From Georgenia wutianyii (lineage in GTDB: Bacteria > Actinomycetota > Actinomycetes > Actinomycetales > Actinomycetaceae): 64,000 nucleotides of DNA. Positions 56,167 to 64,000 of this stretch are shown one piece after another (the stretch's first letter is position 1; the number at the start of each line of letters is the position of its first letter). The translations under genes were made by a program, and so were the position numbers. Below the pieces are notes generated by a model. It searched no databases, was not told the DNA's origin, and saw nothing but the letters and a program-made list of their open reading frames with translations. The stretch covers positions 620,001 through 684,000 of the forward strand of contig NZ_CP040899.1 of the NCBI RefSeq assembly GCF_006349365.1, given 5' to 3'.

Positions 56167-57369
56167 ATGACGACGACGCGACGACGCCTGCTCGCCGCCG
56201 CCCTGACCGTCGGCCTCACCGCCGTCGCCGCACCTGCCGCCGCCAAGGGCGGGGAGGTCGAGGGGCAGGGCACCCGCTACCACCTGACGAACACGTGGGC
56301 GGGCATCACCCACCTGTCGATCGCCTACGGGCACGCGGACGACTCCGTCCACGTCGGCAACTGGGACGGGCGGGGCACCGACACCCTCGCGGTGCGCCGC
56401 GGAGCCACCTTCCACTACCGCAACAGCCTGTCCAGCGGCCCGGCCGACCGGGTCGTCACCTACGGGCGCCCGGGCGACGTCGTCCTCATGGGCGACTGGG
56501 ACGGCGACGGCGTCGACACCCCGGCGGTGCGGCGCGGCGCGCAGTACTTCGTCAAGAACAGCCTCACGCCGGGGGAGGCGGACCACGTCGTCGTCTACGG
56601 ACGGCCGGGGGACGTCGTCCTCGTGGGCGACTGGGACGGGGACGGCGCCGACAGCCTCGGCGTGCGCCGCGGCAGCACCTACCACCTGAAGAACTCGATC
56701 AGCGGGGGCGACGCGGACGTCGTCGTCACCTACGGGCGCCCGGACGACGAGGTCCTCGTCGGCGACTGGGACGGCCGCGGCGGGGACACCCTCGGGGTGC
56801 GCCGCGGGGACGTCTTCCACATGAAGAACACCATCGCCGGCGGCCCGGCGGACATCGTCATGCCCTACGGCGCACGCGGTGACGGGGTCATGGTGGGCGA
56901 CTGGAACGGCGACGGGCGCGACTCGATCGGCCTGCGCAACGGCGTTAGCCACCCGGTGCCGCCGCGTGTGGGCAGCATGAACGAGTACGACGAGCGGATG
57001 ATCGAGATGATCAACGCGGAGCGCGCGGCCCGCGACGTCCCGCCCGTGCGCGCCGTGCCGCAGCTGCGCGCCGCCGCCGTGCGCCACTCGACGTGGATGG
57101 CCGAGAACGGGATCATCCAGCACGCCGCCACCGCGACGATCGCGGCCGACGCCGCCGCCGTGGGCTGCACCCGCGGCGGGGAGCACATCGTGCGCACGTG
57201 GCAGCGGGGGACCGCGCCGGACCCGCGCGACGCGATGAACTGGTACATGAGCTCGGCCGACCACCGCACCGGGATCCTCAACCCGAACAACACCCACGTG
57301 GCCACGGGAAGCGTCCAGGCCGGGGACATGGTCTACAACACCCAGCGCTTCGTGCGCGGCTGCTCCTAG
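56167..57369 (+). CDS. Secreted five-repeat protein with C-terminal CAP (SCP/PR1) domain
   Basis: 400 residues, a paralog of the protein at 18468-19658 with the same layout. The signal peptide ends near residue 24 (AAA), five 45-residue repeats follow (~35-260; GNWDGRGTDT, GDWDGDGVDT and others), then a CAP domain (MIEMINAERAARDV, AAAVRHSTWMAENGIIQH, WYMSSADHRTGIL, VYNTQRFVRGC). Some repeats have lost an Asp of the calcium loop (DGRG). ATG at 56167 follows GGGGGAG; TACCGT near 56126 is a possible -10. It converges on the glycosyltransferase cluster with 4 bases between stops. Confidence 0.87.
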   Translation: MTTTRRRLLAAALTVGLTAVAAPAAAKGGEVEGQGTRYHLTNTWAGITHLSIAYGHADDSVHVGNWDGRGTDTLAVRRGATFHYRNSLSSGPADRVVTYGRPGDVVLMGDWDGDGVDTPAVRRGAQYFVKNSLTPGEADHVVVYGRPGDVVLVGDWDGDGADSLGVRRGSTYHLKNSISGGDADVVVTYGRPDDEVLVGDWDGRGGDTLGVRRGDVFHMKNTIAGGPADIVMPYGARGDGVMVGDWNGDGRDSIGLRNGVSHPVPPRVGSMNEYDERMIEMINAERAARDVPPVRAVPQLRAAAVRHSTWMAENGIIQHAATATIAADAAAVGCTRGGEHIVRTWQRGTAPDPRDAMNWYMSSADHRTGILNPNNTHVATGSVQAGDMVYNTQRFVRGCS

Positions 57370-57373
57370 GGCC

Positions 57374-58552
57374 TCAGCGGCGGGCCGCGGCGGTGACGAC
57401 CTCAGCGGCCCGCCGGCCGGTGGCCGTGGCGGAGCGGTGGCTGCGGACCCAGGCGGCGCGCCGCGCGTCCTCCTGCGGTGACCGCCCGGCGCGCAGGGCG
57501 GCGACCATCGCCTCGGCGACGGCGCCGGGCTCGTGGTCCACCGCCCAGCCGAGCCGCTCGTCGCGCACCTGCTCGGCCGCCTGACCCACCCCGGCGAAGA
57601 CGACCGGGGCGCCGCAGGCGAGCGCGGAGTGGATCTTCGTCGGGACGGCGAAGTCGTAGCCGCGGCCCGGCACGATGCTCGCCAGGCAGGCCGCGGCACC
57701 CCGCTGCCAGCGGGCCGCCTCCTCCGCGGGGCCGCGGGTGTGGAACTCGACGGTCCCGGGCGGCAGCCCGGCGGCGAGCTCGCGCAGGTGCTGCCAGTCG
57801 CTGCCCTGCCCGAGGTAGACGACGCGGGCGCCGGGGACCTCCTCGAGGACCCGGGGCAGCGCCCGGAGGAAGACGTCGGCGCCCTGCCACTCCGAGGCGG
57901 TACCGGCGTACAGCAGGTACGGGCGTCCCTCGTCGTCGACGGCGGGGCCGTCGGGGGAGAAGACGTCGGTGTCGACGCCGTTGGGCACGACCTCCACCCG
58001 CCCGACGCCGAGCTCGTGCAGCCGCGCGGCCACCGGCTCGGAGACGGCGATGACGCAGGCCGCCCCGCCCATCGCCCATCGCTCGACGGTGTGCAGGGCG
58101 CGCACGACGGCGCCCGGCATGCCGGCGGACTGCGCGGCGTCGGCCCACACGTCGGCCGCGTAGTAGACGTAGGGAACGCGGCGCAGCCGGGCGGCCAGCC
58201 GCACCACCGCGCCGGTGGTCGGCGGCGGCTCGCACACGAGGACGTCGGGACGCGGCGTGCGCAGCAGGCGCAGCAGCAGCGGGACGTCGAAGCTGAGGTA
58301 CTGGACGTAGCCGCGGACGTAGCCCTCGGGGTCGCGCAGCACGGGCCACCGCTCGACGGTGACGCCGGGGCCGGGGGAGGGCTCGGCCCGTCCGGGCACC
58401 GTCGTCGTGAGCACCCGGACCCGGGCGCCGAGACCGGTGAGTCCGCGGGTGAGCGCGGCGAGGCGGAAGGAGGCGGCTGCCGGCTCGGGGGCGAAGATGC
58501 GGGTCGCGAGGGTGACGCGGACGCCGTCGGCGGGCCGTGCCGACCCGCTCAC
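57374..58552 (-). CDS. Glycosyltransferase family 4
   Basis: 392 residues, GT-B fold. FAPEPAAASFRLAALTRGL opens the acceptor domain, YVYYAADVWADAA follows, and NGVDTDVFSP plus GTASEWQGADVFLRALP and FAVPTKIHSALACGAPVVFA form the nucleotide-sugar-binding half. It is probably a cytoplasmic enzyme of surface polysaccharide assembly. GTG at 58552 overlaps the stop of the gene before it (GTGA). It is the last gene of a minus-strand run of four transferases; an imperfect hairpin (57379-57414) spans its end. Confidence 0.87.
   Translation of the reverse strand: MSGSARPADGVRVTLATRIFAPEPAAASFRLAALTRGLTGLGARVRVLTTTVPGRAEPSPGPGVTVERWPVLRDPEGYVRGYVQYLSFDVPLLLRLLRTPRPDVLVCEPPPTTGAVVRLAARLRRVPYVYYAADVWADAAQSAGMPGAVVRALHTVERWAMGGAACVIAVSEPVAARLHELGVGRVEVVPNGVDTDVFSPDGPAVDDEGRPYLLYAGTASEWQGADVFLRALPRVLEEVPGARVVYLGQGSDWQHLRELAAGLPPGTVEFHTRGPAEEAARWQRGAAACLASIVPGRGYDFAVPTKIHSALACGAPVVFAGVGQAAEQVRDERLGWAVDHEPGAVAEAMVAALRAGRSPQEDARRAAWVRSHRSATATGRRAAEVVTAAARR
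57379..57414. terminator. Possible bidirectional terminator in the convergent gene ends
   Basis: GGCGGGCCGC and GCGGCCCGCC pair with a 16-base loop, inside the last codons of the minus-strand transferase. Confidence 0.35.
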
Positions 58553-59625
58553 GGGAGTCCCACGAGGGCCGAGGCAGCCATGAGCCGCACCGGGGCCTCG
58601 ACCCGCAGCAGGTCGGCCGGGCTGCGGGTGAGGAGCGTCGCGGGGCGTCCGTGGCGACGTCGCTGCTCCGCGAGCCGGATCATCGCGCCCGTGTCGGAGG
58701 AAGGGTCGGCGACGGCGTCGAGCAGGGTCCGGTCGGCGAGGGAGAGCACGCGCTCGAAGCCCTCGGCGCGGGCGAGGAGGTCCTCGGCGGTCTGCGCGAG
58801 CGCCTGGCGGTCCTCGGGCGTCCACACCGCGGGGTCGCGCCGGTTCCAGACCGCGCCGAAGAGGTGGATGCGGGTGAGCTTGGTGCACACCGCGCGTCGC
58901 GCCGTGAGGTCGTAGCCGGCGAACCACGGCTGGGCGAGGAGGTCGCGGACGAAGGCGAGCTCGACGGCGATGGGGCGCGGGGTGAGGGTCACCCGGTCGC
59001 GGGCGTCCTCGCCGATGACGTACGCCGGGCCGCGGCGGTCGACGGCCACGCGCGTCTCGAACCACAGGCGGGTGACGTAGGCGACGTCACCGCCGACGGT
59101 CATCCCCTCGACGAGCTCGAGGCCCAGGCGCTCGCGGGCACGCTGGGAGACGAGGCCGAGCGGGGCGCTGCGGTAGCTGAGCCGGTCGCGCACCGGGTCG
59201 GCGAGCCCGCGCAGCCAGGGACGGACGGGCGGGGTGAGCACCGGCCGCGCCGCGCTGCCGATCCGCAGCCGGCACATGACGGTCTCGGCGCCGGTGCGCC
59301 CGGCGACGTCGAGCCACGAGCGCACGGCCCCGGGCTGCAGGACGTCGTCGGAGCCCATGATCGAGACGAACTCGCCCTCCGCCGCACGCATGCCGGCGTT
59401 GAACGGGCCGGAGGCGCTGCGGCGGGGGTCGGTGTGCTCGAGCAGGCGCACGTCGGCGCGGTGGCGCGGGTCGATGACCGCCGCGATCTCGTCCGCCGCC
59501 ACGTTGTGGCACACGACGGTGAGCCTGGTCTCGGCGCGGTTGCCCTCGAGGACGGAGGCGACCGCCCGCCCGACGGGACGGGTCGGGCTGTGGACGGCGA
59601 TGACGATGTCGACAGGTCCGCTCAC
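58549..59625 (-). CDS. Glycosyltransferase family 2-like protein
   Basis: 358 residues. The GT-A start IVIAVHSPTRPVGRAVASVL and VSIMGSDDVLQPGAV (the Asp-Asp metal site) identify the family. The C-terminal two thirds (LVEGMTVGGDVAYVTRLWF, KLTRIHLFGAVWNRR) match a second copy at 62927-63994 domain for domain, so the two are paralogs. Both termini overlap their neighbours by GTGA. It probably adds a sugar to a cell-surface glycan; donor and linkage are unknown. Confidence 0.85.
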   Translation of the reverse strand: MSGPVDIVIAVHSPTRPVGRAVASVLEGNRAETRLTVVCHNVAADEIAAVIDPRHRADVRLLEHTDPRRSASGPFNAGMRAAEGEFVSIMGSDDVLQPGAVRSWLDVAGRTGAETVMCRLRIGSAARPVLTPPVRPWLRGLADPVRDRLSYRSAPLGLVSQRARERLGLELVEGMTVGGDVAYVTRLWFETRVAVDRRGPAYVIGEDARDRVTLTPRPIAVELAFVRDLLAQPWFAGYDLTARRAVCTKLTRIHLFGAVWNRRDPAVWTPEDRQALAQTAEDLLARAEGFERVLSLADRTLLDAVADPSSDTGAMIRLAEQRRRHGRPATLLTRSPADLLRVEAPVRLMAASALVGLP

Positions 59626-60725
59626 GGGCGCAGCTCCCGGGCCGCGCAGTAGGCACGCTCGTAGCCGTCGGCCACGGCAGGCACCGAGAAGCGGTCCCCG
59701 ATGGTCGCGGAGATCTCCTCGGCGGACAGGTCGCGGGTCGCGGCCTCGACGCGCAGGACGGCGTCGGCGTAGGCCGCGGGCGTCTGCTCGGCGACGAGCT
59801 CCCCGACGCGCGGGTCGATGTACTCGCCCTGGCCGCCGGTCGCGCCGACGACGACGGGCCGGCCGGAGACGATCGCCTCGGCCGCGGAGACGAAGAAGTT
59901 GTCCCCCTTGGTGGGCCCGAGGAACAGGTCCGCGGCGGCGAGCTCGGCGAGGACGGCGGGGCGGGGCAGGGAGCCGGTGAGCCGCACCCGGTGGGCGATC
60001 CCGAGCTCCTCGGAGCGCTGCACGACGGCCGCGCGCAGCTCACCCTCCCCGACGAGGACGAGCTCGGCGGGGGTGCCGCGCCGCTCGAGCTCGGCGACGG
60101 TCTCGACGGCGGTCACCGGGTCCTTGCGGTCGATGAGCCCGCCGACGCTGACGAGGCGCAGGACGTCGGTGCGGGCCGGGCGGGGCGGGAGCGGCTCGGG
60201 CGTCTCGACGATGCACGGCACGACGCGCGTGGGGCGCGGGCCGCGCACCGCGCGGATCGGCTGGGCGAGGAACTCGCACACCGCCGTGACGACGTCGGGC
60301 CGGCGCAGCACCCGCGAGACGACGGGCAGCGCGCGGCGCCAGGTCGCGGGGAGGTTCTGCGGGGAGGTGAGCCCGGACCAGTGCTCGGTGTGCACCCACG
60401 GCGCCGCGGGACGGTGCAGCGAGAGCGGCAGGAGGGAGGAGATCGCCATCGAGTGGACGAGGTCGCCCCCGGCGAGCAGCGGCGTCAGCGCGCGGGCGGC
60501 CCGGACGACGTCGAGCGGGTTCGTCGTGCCCATCGGGACGCGGCGCACCGGCAGCCCCTCGTGGACGAGGGAGCGGGTGCCGTCGTCCTGGTGGGGCGGG
60601 ACGAGGTGGACGACCCGCACGTCGTGCCCGAGCGAGGCGATCGCGAGGGCGTCCTTGACGACGAAGGCACCGCTGCTGGGGGCCACGGACGTCGGGAACC
60701 AGGTCGACACGGCCACGACTCGCAC
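59622..60725 (-). CDS. Glycosyltransferase family 4
   Basis: 367 residues, GT-B fold. The N-terminal STWFPTSVAPSSGAFVVKDA is typical of GT4 enzymes of polysaccharide clusters. The C-terminal domain has LRLVSVGGLIDRKDPVTAVE, LVLVGEGELR and FVSAAEAIVSGRPVVVGATGGQGEYI, with the Glu of the E-x7-E motif. GTG at 60725 lies exactly 6 bases after TAGCGT, so it probably starts a leaderless transcript for this and the two following genes. Confidence 0.88.
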   Translation of the reverse strand: MRVVAVSTWFPTSVAPSSGAFVVKDALAIASLGHDVRVVHLVPPHQDDGTRSLVHEGLPVRRVPMGTTNPLDVVRAARALTPLLAGGDLVHSMAISSLLPLSLHRPAAPWVHTEHWSGLTSPQNLPATWRRALPVVSRVLRRPDVVTAVCEFLAQPIRAVRGPRPTRVVPCIVETPEPLPPRPARTDVLRLVSVGGLIDRKDPVTAVETVAELERRGTPAELVLVGEGELRAAVVQRSEELGIAHRVRLTGSLPRPAVLAELAAADLFLGPTKGDNFFVSAAEAIVSGRPVVVGATGGQGEYIDPRVGELVAEQTPAAYADAVLRVEAATRDLSAEEISATIGDRFSVPAVADGYERAYCAARELRP

Positions 60726-60731
60726 GCCGTC

Positions 60732-60737
60732 ACGCTA
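60732..60737 (-). promoter_or_regulatory. -10 box of leaderless GT4 operon
   Basis: TAGCGT on the minus strand, 6 bases before the GTG at 60725. Confidence 0.5.
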
Positions 60738-60757
60738 CCAGCCGGCGGCGTGGCCCC

Positions 60758-61882
60758 TCAGCGCAGGATGGCGGCGACGGCGTCGGCCCAGCCCTGGGTC
60801 TGCTGCTCGGCGGAGTACTCGGCCGCGACCTCGTGGGAGGCCTGCTTCCAGCGGCGCACCTGCGCCGGGTCGAGCTCGTCGAGGACGGCGGTGAGGGCCT
60901 CGGCGGTGAACCCCTCGGTGACCTCCCCGAGCCCGTGCCGGCGCACGATGCCGGCCATCTCGGGGGAGGGGCCGACGATGAGGCCGAGGCGGCCCTGGAT
61001 GAAGTCGAAGAACTTGTTCGGCAGCGCCCACAGGTTGTTGAAGCTCACCGGCGGCAGGACGTAGACGCCGACGTCGTAGGCCGACAGGGTGCGGGCGAGC
61101 TCGGTCGGCGGGACCGGGTCGTGCACCGTGACCTCGGGCATCGTCTCGGCCCGCTCACGCAGCTCGGCGAGGTAGACCGGGTCGTTCGGCATGAGGTACA
61201 GGTCGAGGGTGAACGGCCGGCGCGAGGCGGCGACGGCGTCGAGCATGATCTCCAGGCGGCGGCCTCGGCGCGCGTTGCCCGAGTGGACGAGCCGGATCGG
61301 GTCGCCGACCTCGCCCGGGGTGAGGTCGGCGTAGTGGGGCGCGTTGACGACGACGGCGGCGTCCACCCCGAACTCCCGGCCGTACTCCGCGGCGAGCCCC
61401 GCGCCCACGGTGGTCACCGAGCTCGCGAGCGGCAGGTAGGTGCGGCACAGCCAGCGCAGGTAGGGCGCGACGAGCAGGCGCCAGCGCCACATCTCCTCGT
61501 TCTGGCGCGGGGCGTACTCGTGGAGGTCGACGTGCACCCCGGCGCGCGCCCCGAGGGACAGGGCGAGGGGGACGGTGTCGATGTCGTCGGCGAGGACGAC
61601 GTCGAAGTAGCCGCGCGGCAGGCGGTCCCACAGGTACCGCACGACCTCGTTCGACCGGTAGACCGCCGCGTAGCGCCGCTGGAGGAGCAGGCGCTGGTCC
61701 TTGCGCCAGTAGACGTGCTCGGCCGGGATCTCGATGTGGTCGACGACGCCCTCGGGCGCCGGTCCGTACCCGCACGTCGTCACGTCGTAGCTGCCCGACA
61801 GGAGCTGGACCTGGCGCAGCACCCGGGCGTCGGCGTGGATCGGGGAGAAGGACAGGATGAGCAACGTCGGGCGGGTCGGCAT
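60758..61882 (-). CDS. Glycosyltransferase (GT4-like)
   Basis: 374 residues. LLILSFSPIHADARVLRQVQ opens a GT-B protein, VHVDLHEYAPRQNEEMW lies in the acceptor half, and LVHSGNARRGRRLEIMLDAV with ALPNKFFDFIQGRLGLIVGP forms the donor half. It ends 33 bases before the next gene. ATG at 61882 has AGGATT 6 bases upstream, a weaker case of the leaderless pattern. Probably a surface-polysaccharide enzyme; the substrate is unknown. Confidence 0.83.
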   Translation of the reverse strand: MPTRPTLLILSFSPIHADARVLRQVQLLSGSYDVTTCGYGPAPEGVVDHIEIPAEHVYWRKDQRLLLQRRYAAVYRSNEVVRYLWDRLPRGYFDVVLADDIDTVPLALSLGARAGVHVDLHEYAPRQNEEMWRWRLLVAPYLRWLCRTYLPLASSVTTVGAGLAAEYGREFGVDAAVVVNAPHYADLTPGEVGDPIRLVHSGNARRGRRLEIMLDAVAASRRPFTLDLYLMPNDPVYLAELRERAETMPEVTVHDPVPPTELARTLSAYDVGVYVLPPVSFNNLWALPNKFFDFIQGRLGLIVGPSPEMAGIVRRHGLGEVTEGFTAEALTAVLDELDPAQVRRWKQASHEVAAEYSAEQQTQGWADAVAAILR

Positions 61883-61920
61883 GGACGGAATCCTGCCACC
61901 GATCCCCGACGACGTTCGCA

Positions 61921-61926
61921 TACGCT
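61921..61926 (+). promoter_or_regulatory. -10 box of leaderless glycosyltransferase gene
   Basis: TACGCT, 7 bases before the ATG at 61934, in a 51-base divergent gap. Confidence 0.45.
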
Positions 61927-61933
61927 GGCGGGC

Positions 61934-62923
61934 ATGACCGCTGAGCCGGCTGTCCTCCACCTCAACGACTGCGCGTTCGTCGCGCTCAACCTCGTGCGCG
62001 CCGCCCGGAGGGCCGACCTGCGGTGGGGCTACCTGCCCCCGGACAAGGTCCGCCCGGCCCGCACGCCGGGCGGGGGCCTGGACCGGGTCCGCTACCTGCC
62101 CTACGTCCAACGCCGCGCCCGTGCGCTGCACCGGGCCGACGTCGTCCACGTCCACTACGGGACGAGCGTGCGGCTCATCCGTGAGCGGTTCATGCCCCGG
62201 CGGCCCTACCTGCTCCACCTCCACGGCACCGACATCCGCGAGCAGGCCGACGACCCGCGCTACCGCGAGGAGATCGCCCGGGCCGTCGACGGCGCCGAGC
62301 AGGTCTACTACACGAACCTCGACACCGCGGAGCGGGCGCTGGCCGCCCGGCCCGACGCGCAGTACATGCCGGCCTTCGTCGACGTCACCGGCCTGCCGCA
62401 GTGGCGGCCGGGCGGCCGCCGGGTGGTCTTCGCCTCCCGCTGGTCGCCGGCCAAGGGTGCCCCGGTCATGCTCGAGCTCGCGGCGCGGCTGCGCGAGGTG
62501 CTCCCCGCCGACGTCCGCCTCCAGGGGCTGGACTGGGGCGAGGCCGCCGGGGCGGCCGCCGCGGCCGGGGTGGAGCTGCTCCCGCGCACGGCGCACGCCC
62601 GCTACCTCGAGCTGCTCGCACAGGCCGACGTCGTCGTCGGGCAGGCGAACACCGTCCTGGGCGTGAGCGAGCACGAGGCGATGGCGCTCGGGGTGCCGCT
62701 CGTCGTCCCGAGCCACGTGCTCACCCACCCGGAGGGCGGGCCGCCCCCGGTGCTCGCGGGCGGCGTCGAGGAGTCGGTGGAGCACGTCCTCGAGTCGCTG
62801 CGCGACCCTCGTGGGGTCAGTGACGGCCTCGGGGCGGCGGCGTGGGTGCGCCGGCACTACACGGCCGACCCCTACGTCCGGCCGCTCCAGGAGGTCTACC
62901 GCCGGGTCGCGCGGTCCGGCTGA
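61934..62923 (+). CDS. Glycosyltransferase (GT4-like)
   Basis: 329 residues, the only plus-strand gene of the cluster. LHLNDCAFVALNLVRAAR, DVVHVHYGTSVRLI and YLLHLHGTDIREQADD lie in the N-terminal domain; VVFASRWSPAKGAPVMLELA and GVSEHEAMALGVPLVVPSHV in the donor domain, with the Glu-rich motif. It converges on the last gene of the window with only 3 bases between stops. Role as for its neighbours. Confidence 0.85.
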   Translation: MTAEPAVLHLNDCAFVALNLVRAARRADLRWGYLPPDKVRPARTPGGGLDRVRYLPYVQRRARALHRADVVHVHYGTSVRLIRERFMPRRPYLLHLHGTDIREQADDPRYREEIARAVDGAEQVYYTNLDTAERALAARPDAQYMPAFVDVTGLPQWRPGGRRVVFASRWSPAKGAPVMLELAARLREVLPADVRLQGLDWGEAAGAAAAAGVELLPRTAHARYLELLAQADVVVGQANTVLGVSEHEAMALGVPLVVPSHVLTHPEGGPPPVLAGGVEESVEHVLESLRDPRGVSDGLGAAAWVRRHYTADPYVRPLQEVYRRVARSG

Positions 62924-62926
62924 GCC

Positions 62927-63994
62927 TCAGCGCCAGAAGCGGTCCGCCGCGAGGTAGCGCAGCGTCGACTCCCGGTCGAGGTTGTCGGCCGGCGATGGCG
63001 TGAGGACGGCGTCCCACCGGCCCGCGGCCGCGCGGGCGGCGACGGCCTCGACGAGCGAGGCGGCCGTGACCTGGGGGTCGAGGGCGGCGGCGAGCAGCGC
63101 CCGGTCGGCGCGGCTGAAGGGCCGCAGCACGCCCGGTGCCAGGTCCACCCACCGGGTGAGCAGGTCACGCAGCCACTGCGGCTCGCCCTCGTGCCAGTCC
63201 GTCTCCTCCCGGCGGCGGCGGATCGCTCCGAGGAGGTGGATGCGCACGCTCTTGACGGCGATGGCGCGGCGCGCGGCGGGGGTCAGGTCGGGCAGCCACG
63301 GGCGGGAGACGAGGTCGTCGAACGCGCGCAGCTCGTCGGTGATCGGGCGTACCGACGTCGTCACCCGGGTGACCGCGTCGGTCCCCACGACGTAGCGGGG
63401 CGCCGAGCGCGCGAGGTCCACCCGCACGCCGGAGGACCACAGGCGCGCGGTGAACGCGACGTCGCCGCCCGAGCGCATGCCCTCGACGAGGCGCAGCTCG
63501 AGCGCGTCGAGGGTCGCCCTGCGCATGAGGCCCAGCGGCGCCGTGCGGTAGGCGAGCCGGTCGCGCACGAGGTCGAGGTCGCGCGAGCGCAGCGGGCGCA
63601 CCCGCGGCGTGTGGACCTCGGTGCCGTCCTGCATGCGCACCCGGGCGAGCATGACGTCGGAGCCGAGGCGGTCCGCGGCGCGCGTCCAGGCGGACAGCGC
63701 GCCGGGCTCGAGGAAGTCGTCCGAGCCGATGATCGAGACGTAGCGGGCCGTGGCGGCGTCGATGCCTGCGTTGTACGGGCCGGACGGGCTGCCGAGGCCG
63801 TCGCGGACCGGCAGGAGACGCACGCGCGGGTCGGCCGGGACGAGCGGGGCGACGTCGTCGGGGTCGAGCTCGTGGCAGGCGACGGTCACCCGGACGTGGG
63901 AGCCGGCGCCGGCGAGGAGGGAGGAGACGCAGCGTCCCACCGGCCGGGAGGGGTCGTGGAGCGCGACGACGACGTCGACGTCGGGGGCGCTCAC
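62927..63994 (-). CDS. Glycosyltransferase family 2-like protein
   Basis: 355 residues, paralog of the protein at 58549-59625. VVVALHDPSRPVGRCVSSLL, VSIIGSDDFLEPGAL, LVEGMRSGGDVAFTARLW and KSVRIHLLGAIRRRRE align along the whole length. GTG at 63994 overlaps a TGA (63991-63993) in the pattern GTGA seen at three other junctions in this window, so an upstream gene probably ends there, beyond the window. It is complete unless an earlier start lies outside. Confidence 0.83.
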   Translation of the reverse strand: MSAPDVDVVVALHDPSRPVGRCVSSLLAGAGSHVRVTVACHELDPDDVAPLVPADPRVRLLPVRDGLGSPSGPYNAGIDAATARYVSIIGSDDFLEPGALSAWTRAADRLGSDVMLARVRMQDGTEVHTPRVRPLRSRDLDLVRDRLAYRTAPLGLMRRATLDALELRLVEGMRSGGDVAFTARLWSSGVRVDLARSAPRYVVGTDAVTRVTTSVRPITDELRAFDDLVSRPWLPDLTPAARRAIAVKSVRIHLLGAIRRRREETDWHEGEPQWLRDLLTRWVDLAPGVLRPFSRADRALLAAALDPQVTAASLVEAVAARAAAGRWDAVLTPSPADNLDRESTLRYLAADRFWR

Positions 63995-64000
63995 GCGAGA

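Overview
The window is very GC-rich (roughly 70% or more), with GTG and TTG starts, dense 1-4 bp gene overlaps and mycobacterial-style leaderless promoters. It also carries LCP proteins, an Ebo-type operon with an SCO3242-like prenyltransferase, and many secreted proteins with Ca-binding GDWDGDG repeats. This points to a chromosomal segment of an actinobacterium, most likely Micrococcales (Georgenia/Cellulomonas-like; the genus is inference). I saw no rRNA, tRNA, insertion sequence, integrase, phage gene or CRISPR array.

Region 1 (1-20954) is cell-envelope biology. It holds a secreted phosphodiester-glycosidase/metallophosphoesterase fusion, a CoA-binding protein, two LytR-CpsA-Psr ligases, and a GT2 glycosyltransferase with a DUF2304 membrane partner. 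These are followed by an acetyltransferase-aminotransferase-dehydrogenase operon (WbpD/WbpE/WbpB-like, for a 2,3-diamino-uronic acid sugar nucleotide), a Fpg/Nei DNA glycosylase, rmlB, ugd, a secreted PGRP amidase, rmlD, a secreted CAP-domain protein and manA. Several of the secreted proteins share one module of exactly five 45-residue repeats.

Region 2 (20955-29843) starts with two opposed arrays of an 18-bp repeat. A tightly coupled minus-strand operon follows: myo-inositol-phosphate synthase, UbiA-type prenyltransferase (EboC-like), TIM-barrel isomerase, EboA, EboB (TatD-like), EboE and EboF (phosphodiesterase-like). A divergent polyprenyl diphosphate synthase sits at its head. The sugar-phosphate cyclase EboD is absent and inositol-phosphate synthase stands in the operon, so a prenylated cyclitol is a reasonable product hypothesis.

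Region 3 (29844-56007) looks like a carbohydrate-utilisation regulon. Three giant secreted proteins (1815, 1811 and 1972 residues) mix ThuA, glucose/sorbosone dehydrogenase, PKD, carbohydrate-binding, concanavalin-like and xylose-isomerase-like TIM domains. A small DUF1080 lipoprotein lies between the second and third. A ROK repressor is divergent from a sugar ABC transporter, which is followed by a Gfo/Idh/MocA dehydrogenase and a sugar isomerase. All three giant genes and the transporter share one promoter-overlapping box (ACTTTTGATTGAC or close variants), which suggests common control, probably by the ROK protein. The enzyme set resembles known 3-keto-glycoside pathways, partly moved outside the cell.

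Region 4 (56008-64000) holds a second CAP/five-repeat protein and a cluster of six glycosyltransferases, probably for a surface polysaccharide, continuing past the right edge.
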